Below are positions 1 to 8,747 of a stretch of DNA of 64,000 bases, in pieces; within the stretch, counting starts at the first letter, position 1, and each line of letters begins with the position of its first letter. Made by a program: the position numbers and the translations under genes. The stretch lies in NCBI RefSeq assembly GCF_002234575.2, contig NZ_CP022464.2, positions 4,154,001 to 4,218,000 on the forward strand. The letters run 5' to 3'. The stretch comes from Enterocloster bolteae. Its GTDB lineage: Bacteria > Bacillota > Clostridia > Lachnospirales > Lachnospiraceae. A model generated the notes under the pieces. It was not told the DNA's origin and searched no databases. It worked only from the letters and a program-made list of their open reading frames with translations.

Positions 1-180
1 ATGGTCAATTTTCAATTTAATCCTATACGCTTCCAGACCCATAAACTTCAGGAATACAAATTGGTGGAGCCGGACCTTTAAGTGAAAGAAGAGTTCGCAG
101 TACGCAAAAAACGGAAAAGAATCTGCAATAAGATAATTTCCCGTTTTTATGTTATCTATTTTGATATCCACCGAAACTAT
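1..180. other. left-edge sequence without a supported gene
   Basis: Frame 1 of the plus strand is open from base 1 to a TAA at 79-81 and could be the last 26 codons of a gene entering from the left. A second frame is open just as far, so this is not evidence enough for a gene. The rest of the stretch holds the hairpin at 106-148. Confidence 0.3.
106..148 (-). terminator. terminator after the CbrC-like gene
   Basis: Inverted repeat AAAAACGG (107-114) and CCGTTTTT (141-148) around a 26-nt AT-rich loop. Read on the minus strand the stem ends in CCG followed by six T residues, 30 bases after the CbrC-like stop codon. The loop is long, so the hairpin is only moderately convincing; it could also act on the plus strand. 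Confidence 0.5.
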
Positions 181-696
181 TCAGTCAGCATCTACCCACA
201 AATGATATGTTCCACAGTGCAGACACCGAAATAGATATCCGGCCAAGCTGCCGCTCTTTTCCAAATACTCCCGTGCATTGTCAAACTCATCACGGGCATC
301 GTATTCGGCAAAAACCTCATCCGCGATGCCCATCCGCTCTAACTCTTCTGTTCCAACATCACCGATAAATGCACAATAATCATTACAACAAGCCAGCCAG
401 TATTCACCCTGCCAGCTTGCATATCCCGGAGTCCGCTTAAACAATTCCTCTGTTTTTTGAGGGTCGGAAACCAAGCCGCTTTCCGCATCCTGAATAAAAT
501 CACCCCTCAATTTTTCTGCCGCTTTCCCGTCTGATATACACTCCAGGCAGATACAATGAATATCATCTATACAATACATAGTACTACAGTATTCATTCAC
601 TTCTTTTCCACAACACTGACAGATGCCGTTTTCATGTACAATAATATCGTTATCATATACGTTGGGGTGATACTTAAACACAATCTTCTTTTCCAT
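181..696 (-). CDS. CbrC-like (UPF0167) cysteine-rich protein
   Basis: A 171-residue soluble protein with paired cysteines: CQCC near the N-terminus, further cysteines in CICLEC and CCNDYC, and a terminal CLHC. The order of these pairs and the closing LHCG-YHLW stretch fit the CbrC / UPF0167 family, whose E. coli member is linked to colicin E2 tolerance. No biochemical role is assigned. The start is ATG at 696 because GAGGAAG lies eight bases upstream; the frame stays open to 852 but nothing supports a longer start. Expression probably comes from the conserved block at 751-788. The gene lies between two terminators, so it is monocistronic. Confidence 0.75.
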   Translation of the reverse strand: MEKKIVFKYHPNVYDNDIIVHENGICQCCGKEVNEYCSTMYCIDDIHCICLECISDGKAAEKLRGDFIQDAESGLVSDPQKTEELFKRTPGYASWQGEYWLACCNDYCAFIGDVGTEELERMGIADEVFAEYDARDEFDNAREYLEKSGSLAGYLFRCLHCGTYHLWVDAD

Positions 697-750
697 ATCA
701 TTACTTCCTCGTAACATATAAATAAACGCTGCTATAACTTCCGATTCAGG

Positions 751-788
751 TAAATTATACCACATAGCAGTCCAAAAGAACATAACGG
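751..788 (-). promoter_or_regulatory. duplicated promoter block, copy 1
   Basis: A 38-bp block matching 35 of 38 positions of the block at 6640-6677. On the minus strand it contains an extended -10, TGGTATAAT (TATAAT at 754-759). There is no good -35 at 17 bp. The -10 is 58 bp from the CbrC-like start codon. Conservation extends over the whole block rather than only the -10, suggesting a bound regulator or a recently copied promoter. Confidence 0.65.
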
Positions 789-873
789 AATCCATTGCCA
801 AATAACGGATTAAACATGCACGAAAAAGCAGGCCTTCCCATGCGCCGCCCAATGCTGTGCATGCTGAAATAAA

Positions 874-906
874 TATGCGGCCCGCCGGGAATAAGCGGAC
901 CGCATA
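874..906 (-). terminator. terminator of the sulfotransferase operon
   Basis: Hairpin with TATGCGG / CCGCATA outer arms and CCGC / GCGG inner arms (one C-A mismatch) around a 9-nt loop. On the minus strand a T-rich tract follows. It lies about 110 bases after the stop of the sulfotransferase-thioredoxin gene. Confidence 0.7.
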
Positions 907-1013
907 GCATATCTATATATAACTCTGTTCAGACACATCCGCATCCATGGGATTGTTGTGGACGTGGCCGAATATATTGCATTCTGGTTTTTCTAACACT
1001 GCTTACGGCAGGT

Positions 1014-2828
1014 TCAGGCTTTTTCCAATGGGCGGTCCAGGATATCACACAGATCGTCATAATCCATCTCGCCGTTAAACCTCAGTACTTCCTTTCCATT
1101 CCGGAATATGACTACGACCGGGATACCTCCCACATTGTAGGTGTCCACCAGCTCCTGGTTTGCATCCACATCCACATAACGGATTTCGTATGCCCCGTCA
1201 TATTCTTCCTTCAGGGCCTCTTCCAGCACAGGGTGCAGGGCCTTACAGTGAACGCAGCGCTCTGCGCCGAACAGTACCAGGACCGGTTTATCCTCCACTG
1301 CCAGGACCTCATCCTTCCAGCTGGCCGCGCCGGCGGGATGGAATACCTGCGTATCCACTTCAAAGACCTTTTCCCTCTGTGACAGGTCTTCCTCATCATC
1401 CGTTGCCACACAGAGCGCCACATCCTGATAATACGGCAAAGTCCCCTCAACGTCAATCACCGTTTTTGCCCCAAACGCGCCCGCGCCCGGAACACGGTAG
1501 GTCACATTGTCAATGCGCTCAATCGGTACCTCTGCCGGAACCGGCTCCTGCGGCACATAACTGTAGGGGTAACGGTAGGCCCTGTAAATCATATTGTTCC
1601 TGGGCCCCTTTTCATTGTGCGTGTAATACGGCGAAATCCACTCCCAAACAATCTCATGGTCCGGCGTTACCTCAATGAGTCTGCCGTCTGAGCCTTCGGT
1701 TACCAGGGTATTGCCGTTGGGCAGGCGCTGTGCGCTGCTGACATAGGGGCTGTAGAATTTGCTGGCGTCCGTGGGAATCGCATGGCCCAGCTCCTTGGGA
1801 GTCAGTTTCCATACCACTTCCAATGTAACAGGATTGAACTCCAGCACACGGCTGTAATCCCTCAATGCATTTTTGATGCCGATTGGAGAAGATGGGTTGG
1901 GGGTCCCGTAGCCGCCCCAGCCGCCGTTATCAAAGACCATCAGGTTGCCTTCGCCCGGCAGACCCTTGGGAATCATGTGGAAATGATGCTGTCCGATAAT
2001 CCATCCCAGCTTCTTAAGCTCCGGCGCTGCATTAAAATCAGGTCCGATCCGCCATACAATCTTTCCGGTTTCCTTATCCAGGATTGCCAGGATATTGGCT
2101 TCCCGGCAGTCAAAGATTATGTTGTCCGGCTTAAAACGCATATCTCCCTGGTCATACCATTTATTGGGTCCCAGATAGCTCATGCAGTTCACATGCAGGT
2201 AATCGCCCACACCTCCGTCCGATGCGCGCAGGTTGGGGTCGCGGAACAGCACGTTCTTGGCGGCCTCGTCAAATCCCAGTTCGTCAAAATGCTCGCTGAT
2301 GGACCATTTCCATAGGATATTTCCATCCCAGTCCACTTCAATCATGGCGTCATCCAGCAGTTTTTTATCGGAAATCTTGGGATTGTGGATGGTCTGGTGG
2401 ACCAGGATCAGGGTGTTGCCTGAAAGTGGCTTTGCATCCATTCCGGGTACGTAATAACCAACCGGGTTGCCCTCCCTCTGGTAATCATGATGCTGGCGCG
2501 CCATCCATCTGTGGTCCCTGCCAGGGTCGTCGATATTTTCAAAATGGTCAAATTCCCATACAATATTGCCGTCATAGTCAATCTCAATCAGGTTGACCCC
2601 GTCCTGCATGCCATAGTCAGGATGGCGGTATCCGGAAAGACCCATCACATATCCGCCGGGAAGAAGCTTTGGCGGCATGGCGTGCATATTCCAGCGCCTT
2701 ACCTCGTTGCCGTTCATGTCAAACAATAACACGCCATCATTGATTAACGGAACAATCGTATAACCGCTCCAGCATTTTTCAGGGTTGTAAACAGTGACTC
2801 CGTGTGGAAAAACAAGTGGCTGTCCCAT
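1014..2828 (-). CDS. aryl-sulfotransferase-like protein fused to thioredoxin
   Basis: 604 residues. Residues about 1-480 resemble the arylsulfotransferase (ASST) propeller family, with repeated DYDGNIVWE / DWDGNILWKW blades and several histidine-rich strands (ARQHHDY, LILVHQ, IGQHHFH) that could supply catalytic His. Residues about 505-604 are a thioredoxin domain with active site CVHC near 525-528, the cis-Pro stretch GGIPVVVIF and a standard ending. There is no signal peptide, so unlike E. coli AssT the protein is predicted cytoplasmic. GGAGGA precedes the ATG. It is the last gene of an operon after a thioredoxin-reductase-like gene (33 bp gap). The true sulfuryl donor, acceptor or other substrate is unknown. 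Confidence 0.8.
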   Translation of the reverse strand: MGQPLVFPHGVTVYNPEKCWSGYTIVPLINDGVLLFDMNGNEVRRWNMHAMPPKLLPGGYVMGLSGYRHPDYGMQDGVNLIEIDYDGNIVWEFDHFENIDDPGRDHRWMARQHHDYQREGNPVGYYVPGMDAKPLSGNTLILVHQTIHNPKISDKKLLDDAMIEVDWDGNILWKWSISEHFDELGFDEAAKNVLFRDPNLRASDGGVGDYLHVNCMSYLGPNKWYDQGDMRFKPDNIIFDCREANILAILDKETGKIVWRIGPDFNAAPELKKLGWIIGQHHFHMIPKGLPGEGNLMVFDNGGWGGYGTPNPSSPIGIKNALRDYSRVLEFNPVTLEVVWKLTPKELGHAIPTDASKFYSPYVSSAQRLPNGNTLVTEGSDGRLIEVTPDHEIVWEWISPYYTHNEKGPRNNMIYRAYRYPYSYVPQEPVPAEVPIERIDNVTYRVPGAGAFGAKTVIDVEGTLPYYQDVALCVATDDEEDLSQREKVFEVDTQVFHPAGAASWKDEVLAVEDKPVLVLFGAERCVHCKALHPVLEEALKEEYDGAYEIRYVDVDANQELVDTYNVGGIPVVVIFRNGKEVLRFNGEMDYDDLCDILDRPLEKA

Positions 2829-2861
2829 AATTCATATCCTCCATTTAATTATTATTATTTG

Positions 2862-4034
2862 TTAAAAAGCCTGTTTGATTTCAACCAGCTTTCCGTTATC
2901 GTAAAATGCCCCCGCAACCGTCCGTTCCAGCTTCAGGCTGTTGTAGAGCAGGCTCTGCCTTGTGACGTCCTGCCTGTATACCCTCCACTGTCCGCTTAAC
3001 TCCTGTTCCAGCCGGGCGGTCTTCTCAATCTCCTCATTGCTGTACGGGTTGTAGAATAAAAATACGGTCCTGCCCGAATCCGGCCCCAGGATTTCCTGTA
3101 TCTGTTCCAGTTCCTTTACATAGCGCTCCGATGCAACTGCCGCCACCGCGCCGTCTGCCGCCGAGGTAACTACCTGACGCAGGAATGTCTGGGTACAATC
3201 GCCCGCCGCATAAAGTCCCGGAACATTGGTCTCCATTTTCTCATTGACCTTAATGTAACCGGCCTTGTCGCAGTCCACCATGTCCTTCACCAGTCCGGTC
3301 TGGGGCACCATACCTACGAACAGGAACAGGCCGTCAGCCTTCACCTCTGTTTCCCGGCCCGTGTCAACATTCTTTAATACCAGGGATTCCACATGGTCGC
3401 TTCCCTTGATTTCCTGTACCGTGGAACTCCACACAAAATCAATTTTCGGGTTCTTATAGGCATGCTCGGCCGCAACCTCGTTACAGTCCAGATGTCCTTC
3501 CTCATGAAGCACTACAATGGTCACCTTGGATGCAAAGCCGGTCAGATAATCCGATTCCTCAATGGCCTGGTCGCCGGCTCCCAGCACATAGATTTCCTTT
3601 CCCTTGAAGAATTCCGCATCGCAGGTCGCACAGTAAGCAACCCCATGCCCGGTAAATTCCTTCTCGCCCTTGATATTGAGTTCCCTGGGCCTGGTGCCCA
3701 GATCCAGGATGACGCTGCGTGCCATGAAATCCCCCCGCCGCTTTGTCTCCACAATGAATGTATCGTCCTCTTTCCGGACCCCTGTCACGGTAGTGCGCTT
3801 AAGTTCTACCGTGGGATGGCCGGCCGCGTGTTCCCTGAACAGTTCCATCAGGTGCTGCCCGCTGTCCGCTTTCGTTCCCGGATAATTCCTGATTTCATAC
3901 GTATCATTAATCCTTCCGCCATAGCTGCCCTTTTCCAGCAGCAGTGTCCTGCGCTCGGAACGTCCGGCATAAATGGCTGCTGACAGTCCTGCCGGTCCGC
4001 CGCCAACAATAATAAGATCATATACTGAGTCCAT
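2862..4034 (-). CDS. thioredoxin-reductase-like flavoprotein with degenerate thioredoxin tail
   Basis: 390 residues. GGGPAGLSAA near the N-terminus binds FAD, CATCD near 136-140 is the redox disulfide of low-molecular-weight thioredoxin reductases, GAGDQAIEE is the pyridine-nucleotide motif, and GLYAAGDC closes the FAD site. About 75 residues follow the usual end. Their layout (FLFYNP, then DVT, then FYDNGKLVE) looks like a thioredoxin fold without its CxxC. Start chosen at ATG 4034 behind AAGGAG with 8-nt spacing; a TTG two codons upstream is less likely. Predicted to reduce the thioredoxin domain of the next gene; that pairing is inferred from adjacency. Confidence 0.82.
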   Translation of the reverse strand: MDSVYDLIIVGGGPAGLSAAIYAGRSERRTLLLEKGSYGGRINDTYEIRNYPGTKADSGQHLMELFREHAAGHPTVELKRTTVTGVRKEDDTFIVETKRRGDFMARSVILDLGTRPRELNIKGEKEFTGHGVAYCATCDAEFFKGKEIYVLGAGDQAIEESDYLTGFASKVTIVVLHEEGHLDCNEVAAEHAYKNPKIDFVWSSTVQEIKGSDHVESLVLKNVDTGRETEVKADGLFLFVGMVPQTGLVKDMVDCDKAGYIKVNEKMETNVPGLYAAGDCTQTFLRQVVTSAADGAVAAVASERYVKELEQIQEILGPDSGRTVFLFYNPYSNEEIEKTARLEQELSGQWRVYRQDVTRQSLLYNSLKLERTVAGAFYDNGKLVEIKQAF

Positions 4035-4106
4035 AAACAACTCTCCTTTCTATCATAAAACACGATTTTGGTTCACATTATTTTCTGGTTCATATCATTC
4101 TCTGCT

Positions 4107-5567
4107 TCAGCTCCCCCTTACCGGGGAAATCTCCTGTGCCTTTTGATGTCCGCCCTTTCCAGCCCTTTCTCCCAAAACCACCCAGATTACACAGATTCCC
4201 GTAAGGAACAGGCAGTAAAATGCCGCACTGAAAATCTGGAATGGGGATACCGTTGGAAGATAGCTATGCTTTTGCACCATCTCATTGATAATTGTCACGC
4301 TGCCCATGACAAATGCACTGTTGATAGGAATAATAGCGCTGAAGTTGGTGGCATTCGCTGTCAGGAGAATGCTCCTGCGTTCCGGGGATATGCCGCTTTC
4401 CTGCCCAATCCGGTCCGCCATGCCGCCGAACATCAGGATAGACGGCAGCACACAGCCTGCCAGAAGTATATTGGTAATGACGATTCCTGCTGTCAGTACG
4501 GTCTCAGAGCCGCGTGTGGTTCCCATGATATTCCTGCGTAAAAGCCAGTTACAGCACCGTTCCATCACCCCCCCATCCACAGCCACTGCAATCAGCCCAT
4601 ACAGCAGGATGGTGGAAACCACCACATCCAGCATTCCGCTGATTCCCTCAAAGATAACTCCCTTGAGCCCCAAAGTGCCATAGTCAATGGCCACGATGTC
4701 GGAAGGGGCAAGAACCCCTGTCAGAAGTCCCACTGCGAATCCTGACACAATTGCAAAGGACAATCCCATAAACAGATTTCCGGTCCTGAAACAGACAAGC
4801 AGCAGCACTGCCAGCGGAACCAGCATCCAAAGTCCCTGGGGGGAGGACATGGCTGATATCTGGGAAATATCCCCCATGGCACCTCCGCGTCCGCCAAAAA
4901 TCAGATAAACCACCATGGCTGCCCCGCCAGCCGCCAGGATATAGGGGGTTCTCATCCTCAGAGTCTTCAACAGGTCTGCGGGCTGTCCCGTCACGCCGTC
5001 ATGCTGTATCATCACCGTTGTATTGATGACCTGTGAACTTGGGGAGATTGCATCCCCAAAGAAAATACCGCTGATTAAGGCCCCTGCCAGCATGGCCGGA
5101 TTGGCTCCCAGCAGGATTCCCGGCGGATAGAAAATCGGTATCACTGCAAACATGGCTGCAATCGGTGCACCTGCCCCCATGGAAATCATGGCTGACGCCA
5201 GGAAACTGAATACCACGAATCCGCTTCTTGAAATACCAAGTTTGAGGCTGAGCCAGATAAACCCGTCCCCAATCCCTCCTGTATTCATCAGCTTGGAAAA
5301 AATGCCGATGACCATAAAAACAAATATCAGCCTGGAATTGCCATACTGGGCCAGACCATGGACCACGCTGTCCCAATATCTGTCCTTCTCCCTGCATAGG
5401 AAAAAGCCTGCAAAGAGGGAGACCGCCGCTGCAAAGGACAGGCCCTTCATGGAATAATAGTGAAGTCCAACTGAAAATGTCCCGCCGATCAGTATATATC
5501 CCACTAACGGCAGCATGGCAAACGCCTGGTTACCATAAAATGTAAGTTTCGTTTCCTCAGTCTTCAT
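4107..5567 (-). CDS. NhaC-family ion/solute antiporter
   Basis: 486-residue, strongly hydrophobic protein with about 12 predicted membrane spans. The conserved stretch SMGAGAPIAAMF followed by ISGIFFGDAISPSSQ is typical of NhaC-type Na+/H+ antiporters and the MleN malate/lactate relatives. Either cation exchange or exchange of a small organic anion is possible. It is the first gene of the operon with the reductase and the sulfotransferase, so it may import or export their substrate. The start ATG at 5567 has GGTGG upstream. A perfect 18-bp palindrome lies 63 bp before it. Confidence 0.8.
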   Translation of the reverse strand: MKTEETKLTFYGNQAFAMLPLVGYILIGGTFSVGLHYYSMKGLSFAAAVSLFAGFFLCREKDRYWDSVVHGLAQYGNSRLIFVFMVIGIFSKLMNTGGIGDGFIWLSLKLGISRSGFVVFSFLASAMISMGAGAPIAAMFAVIPIFYPPGILLGANPAMLAGALISGIFFGDAISPSSQVINTTVMIQHDGVTGQPADLLKTLRMRTPYILAAGGAAMVVYLIFGGRGGAMGDISQISAMSSPQGLWMLVPLAVLLLVCFRTGNLFMGLSFAIVSGFAVGLLTGVLAPSDIVAIDYGTLGLKGVIFEGISGMLDVVVSTILLYGLIAVAVDGGVMERCCNWLLRRNIMGTTRGSETVLTAGIVITNILLAGCVLPSILMFGGMADRIGQESGISPERRSILLTANATNFSAIIPINSAFVMGSVTIINEMVQKHSYLPTVSPFQIFSAAFYCLFLTGICVIWVVLGERAGKGGHQKAQEISPVRGS

Positions 5568-5629
5568 ATTCGTTCCACCAATCCCTCCCTTAAGATAGTT
5601 AAAATTATAACAGGTTTTTTTCGTGGGAT

Positions 5630-5647
5630 GTGTTGGAGCTCCAACAC
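5630..5647. promoter_or_regulatory. 18-bp perfect palindrome, probable operator
   Basis: GTGTTGGAGCTCCAACAC is its own reverse complement. On the minus strand a TATAAA -10-like hexamer (5658-5663) lies just upstream, placing the palindrome around +4 to +21 of the antiporter operon transcript, where a repressor would act. No regulator gene is adjacent. Confidence 0.6.
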
Positions 5648-5803
5648 TTATGAAAATTTTATAATTTATTATCGTTTTTTTAACATAGCAGAGTCATTAG
5701 TACGTATATCATTGGGAATTGGTTCGTCAATCTCATGTCAATACTGCTATTATATGTTCTTTCATTTGTTTTTAATTGTGCATAATTAACCACTATTTTT
5801 TAT

Positions 5804-5834
5804 AAAAAAAAGAGCCCCCACATCCGGCCGGATG
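5804..5834 (-). terminator. weak terminator after lipoprotein gene
   Basis: CATCCGGCCGGATG (5821-5834) is a perfect 14-bp palindrome; on the minus strand a run of eight T follows after nine bases. The short loop and the gap before the T-run make it a weak candidate. Confidence 0.4.
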
Positions 5835-6003
5835 CTTGGAAGCCCTTTCCATATCAGGTTTGCTCATCTTTTTATCAGTTGTTTGTCTATTTTTCAACGT
5901 TCCAGACAAAAGGAAACAATAGGAAGTGGAGCCGCCGGACTGCAAACGGCACGCGAAGTGCGCACACAGAACAGTGATATTTGCTACCCCTTCGTTGGCC
6001 AAA

Positions 6004-6071
6004 TGGATTGGCCCAGATGGATTGACCCAAATGGACTTGCCCGAATGACTTGGCCCTATGACCGCCCTATG
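6004..6071. repeat. degenerate 14-bp tandem repeat
   Basis: About five units of the form TGGATTGRCCCARA, each 11-14 bp and drifting in sequence (TGGATTGGCCCAGA, TGGATTGACCCAAA, TGGACTTGCCCGAA, TGACTTGGCCCTA, TGACCGCCCTA). Noncoding, just downstream of the lipoprotein gene. Confidence 0.7.
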
Positions 6072-6133
6072 GGACCTTAGAATACCTCCGTTTCAAATAC
6101 CGATTTGTCCAACTCCCCACGCAAGCCGGACAT

Positions 6134-6607
6134 TTATTTTGAAGGTCTTGATTTCTCCTGAACCAACTCACTTTCAAAAGTAACGTTTACAACAGCATGA
6201 TTTATTTTCGTTCCAGTAAACCGCACATCGTACTCTTTCTCTTTTTGTAGATTATTGAGCGAAACTGTGATGGTATCACCACTTACTTTTTCATCCCATG
6301 TATTGCTCCATAAAACTTCATCTGCATTTCTATCTTTTATTTCCACAATACCCCTTTCACCATCCATCTGAAAATAGACCTCTGCGTCCAAAGTTTCTAT
6401 ATCCTCAGACACACAAAATAAGCGTCCATTCTCAAACGGATCTGAATTACTGTAATTTGCATTCATTTCCATTTCAAGAACGGTTTTTTGTGTTTCCTCA
6501 GTATCTGATACATTTGATTGATTAGCGCTGGCTTTTTGACACGCGAACAAGCTGACAACACTAATAATGCCAACTAAAAAAAATAGCAATTTTTTTGTGC
6601 TAAACAT
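6134..6607 (-). CDS. small predicted lipoprotein
   Basis: 157 residues. A lysine-containing N-terminus, a hydrophobic segment and the lipobox SLFAC (Cys near 23) predict export and lipidation. The mature part is acidic and beta-rich, without cysteines or a family I recognise. GGGAGGT lies seven bases before the ATG. Expression probably comes from the conserved block at 6640-6677, the same block that precedes the CbrC-like gene. Monocistronic. Confidence 0.72.
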   Translation of the reverse strand: MFSTKKLLFFLVGIISVVSLFACQKASANQSNVSDTEETQKTVLEMEMNANYSNSDPFENGRLFCVSEDIETLDAEVYFQMDGERGIVEIKDRNADEVLWSNTWDEKVSGDTITVSLNNLQKEKEYDVRFTGTKINHAVVNVTFESELVQEKSRPSK

Positions 6608-6639
6608 TTCTTTACCTCCCTTACAAACATGGATTTATA

Positions 6640-6677
6640 TAAATTATAACACATAGCAACCCAAAAGAACATAACGG
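6640..6677 (-). promoter_or_regulatory. duplicated promoter block, copy 2
   Basis: Second copy of the 38-bp block (35/38 identical to 751-788). The minus strand carries the extended -10 TGTTATAAT, with TATAAT at 6643-6648, 36 bp before the lipoprotein start codon. Weaker similarity (CCCATGC followed by CC pairs) continues upstream of both copies. Confidence 0.65.
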
Positions 6678-6764
6678 TACCTTCTGTGCATATGTATAAT
6701 CCTGTCCCATGCTCCATCCCCATTCAAGCAATCTTAAACAGACATGGGCAAAACAACTTCCAGA

Positions 6765-6804
6765 TAAAAGAAAATCCCCTGGTCTGCTGCCCAAACCAGG
6801 GGAT
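6765..6804 (-). terminator. terminator of the pur operon
   Basis: Perfect 10-bp stem ATCCCCTGGT (6774-6783) / ACCAGGGGAT (6795-6804), 11-nt loop, followed on the minus strand by TTTCTTTTATC. It begins six bases after the purD stop. Confidence 0.9.
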
Positions 6805-6809
6805 GTCAT

Positions 6810-8096
6810 CTACATCACAACTCCAACCTCATCAATCGCCTTACCAATATCATGCCTCATATACTTATTCCCAAATTCCACCCACTCCGTTGCCTTATAA
6901 GCATTTTCCCTGGCTTCCTTCAGAGTATTTCCTTTTGCTGTAACCCCCAGCACCCTTCCGCCGTTGGTCACTATATTCCCGTCCTTATCGAACCTGCTTC
7001 CGGCGTGGAATACATAATACCCGTCCTGTCCGTCAAACCGGTCCAGGCCGTCTATCTTATATCCTTTATCATAATGCTCCGGGTATCCGTCTGATGCCAG
7101 AACCACACATACGGCTGCATTGTCCTCAAATTCCAGCTCTATCTGGTCCAGGGTTCCGTCCACGCAGGCCTCGAACACATCCACAATATCATTCTTCATC
7201 CTGGGCAGCACTACCTGGGTCTCCGGATCTCCAAACCTGGCATTGTACTCCAGCACCTTGGGGCCGTTTTCCGTCAGCATCAGACCAAAGAAAATGATTC
7301 CTTTAAATTCCCTGCCCTCTGCCTTCATGGCGTCTACGGTTGGCTGGTACACATACTTTCTGCAGAATGCATCCACCTCATCCGTATAGAATGGGCTGGG
7401 TGAAAATGTTCCCATTCCCCCTGTGTTCAGTCCCTGGTCCCCATCCTTAGCCCTCTTGTGGTCCTGGGCTGAAGTCATGATTTTAATCGTCTTTCCATCC
7501 ACAAAGGAGAGTACGGATACCTCCCGTCCTGTCATGAACTCCTCAATCACAATCCTGTCACCAGCAGAGCCAAACTGTTTATCCAGCATCAGGGTCTTGA
7601 CGCCTTCCTTTGCCTCCTCCCTGGTGCTGCAGATAAGAACGCCCTTCCCCAGCGCCAGACCGTCTGCTTTCAGCACGATAGGCATGGGAGCCGTCTCCAG
7701 GTATGCAAGGGCTGCTTCCGGAGAATCAAAGGTCTCATAAGCGGCAGAAGGGATGTTGTACTTCTTCATCAAATCCTTGGAAAATGCCTTGGAAGCTTCC
7801 AGTATGGCAGCATTTTTCCTGGGGCCGAACACACGGATGCCCGCATTTTCAAATGCGTCCACAGCACCGGCTGCCAGCGGGTCATCCGGTCCTACGACCA
7901 CTAAATCAATGGCCTGCTCTCCGGCAAATGCGACCAGCTTCTCAAAGTCCATGACACCGATATCAACGCATTCAGCCACCTTGGCAATGCCCGCATTGCC
8001 GGGAGCGCAGTATAACTTCTCCACCTTCGGGCTCTGTGATATCTTCCATGCAATTGCATGTTCACGACCGCCGCCGCCTACTATCAATACTTTCAT
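6810..8096 (-). CDS. purD: phosphoribosylamine-glycine ligase (GARS)
   Basis: 428 residues, normal for PurD. The protein joins phosphoribosylamine and glycine using ATP, the second step of IMP synthesis. Visible are the N-terminal GGGGREHA loop, the ATP-grasp core with GLALGKGV, the metal-site region EYNARFGDPETQ, and the C-terminal PurD domain. The ATG at 8096 is chosen because AAGGAGG lies six bases upstream; an in-frame extension to 8129 lacks a ribosome site. It is the last gene of purE-purM-purN-purD and is followed directly by the terminator. Confidence 0.97.
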   Translation of the reverse strand: MKVLIVGGGGREHAIAWKISQSPKVEKLYCAPGNAGIAKVAECVDIGVMDFEKLVAFAGEQAIDLVVVGPDDPLAAGAVDAFENAGIRVFGPRKNAAILEASKAFSKDLMKKYNIPSAAYETFDSPEAALAYLETAPMPIVLKADGLALGKGVLICSTREEAKEGVKTLMLDKQFGSAGDRIVIEEFMTGREVSVLSFVDGKTIKIMTSAQDHKRAKDGDQGLNTGGMGTFSPSPFYTDEVDAFCRKYVYQPTVDAMKAEGREFKGIIFFGLMLTENGPKVLEYNARFGDPETQVVLPRMKNDIVDVFEACVDGTLDQIELEFEDNAAVCVVLASDGYPEHYDKGYKIDGLDRFDGQDGYYVFHAGSRFDKDGNIVTNGGRVLGVTAKGNTLKEARENAYKATEWVEFGNKYMRHDIGKAIDEVGVVM

Positions 8097-8156
8097 GACG
8101 TTCCTCCTTATTTTGAAAACATGGCACACATGGCGTGCGCTACTGTCAAAGAGATG

Positions 8157-8747
8157 TTACTGCCCATTGGCAATCATGTTGATTGCTTTAGGAAGGATTA
8201 CCCACTCTGCCTGCTCCATAACCCTTCTTTGCAGGATTTCCGGGGTATCCCCTTCCTCCACTTCCACTGCCTTTTGGAGGATAATGGGGCCGGTATCCAT
8301 GCCCCCGTCCACATAGTGGACCGTAGCCCCTGTCACCTTCACTCCTCTGGCCAGGGCTGCCTCATGAACCTTAAGTCCATAGTAACCCACACCGCAGAAA
8401 GAGGGAATCAGGGATGGATGGATATTGATGATACGCCCTTTATACTTCTCAGTCATGGCCGCCGGAATCATCACCAGGAATCCGGCCAGTACAATCAAAT
8501 CCAAATCATATTCATCTATTTTGGCAAGAAATGCCTGGTTGAACGCGTCCCTGGTGGGAAACTGTTTTGGAGAAATGCAGACAGCCCGGATCCCATGCTT
8601 TCTGGCTCTCTCCAGAGCATAGGCTCCCGGATTATTGCTGATGACCACAGATACCTCTGCATTGGTAATATCACCATGATCCACGGCGTCCAAAATTGCC
8701 TGAAGATTGGTTCCGCCTCCGGATACCAGTACGCCCACTCTTAGCAT
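8157..8747 (-). CDS. purN: phosphoribosylglycinamide formyltransferase
   Basis: 196 residues. Transfers a formyl group from 10-formyl-tetrahydrofolate to GAR. The GGGTNLQAI phosphate loop, the catalytic Asn and His in NIHPSLIPSF and the Asp in VHYVDGGMDTGP are all present. The first seven bases overlap the end of purM, so the two are translationally coupled. The PurN type (rather than formate-dependent PurT) fits an anaerobe. Confidence 0.96.
   Translation of the reverse strand: MLRVGVLVSGGGTNLQAILDAVDHGDITNAEVSVVISNNPGAYALERARKHGIRAVCISPKQFPTRDAFNQAFLAKIDEYDLDLIVLAGFLVMIPAAMTEKYKGRIINIHPSLIPSFCGVGYYGLKVHEAALARGVKVTGATVHYVDGGMDTGPIILQKAVEVEEGDTPEILQRRVMEQAEWVILPKAINMIANGQ

Larger units (their letters stand above)
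5568..6133. other. 566-bp intergenic region
   Basis: Holds the operator palindrome at 5630-5647, AT-rich probable promoter DNA to about 5700, a weak terminator near 5804-5834 and a degenerate 14-bp repeat at 6004-6071. An 82-codon plus-strand frame at 5832-6080 crosses the repeat and has no ribosome site, so no gene is called. Confidence 0.6.

Noticed and set aside
5832..6080. 82-codon plus-strand frame
   Set aside because: Crosses a palindrome and degenerate repeats and has no ribosome site.
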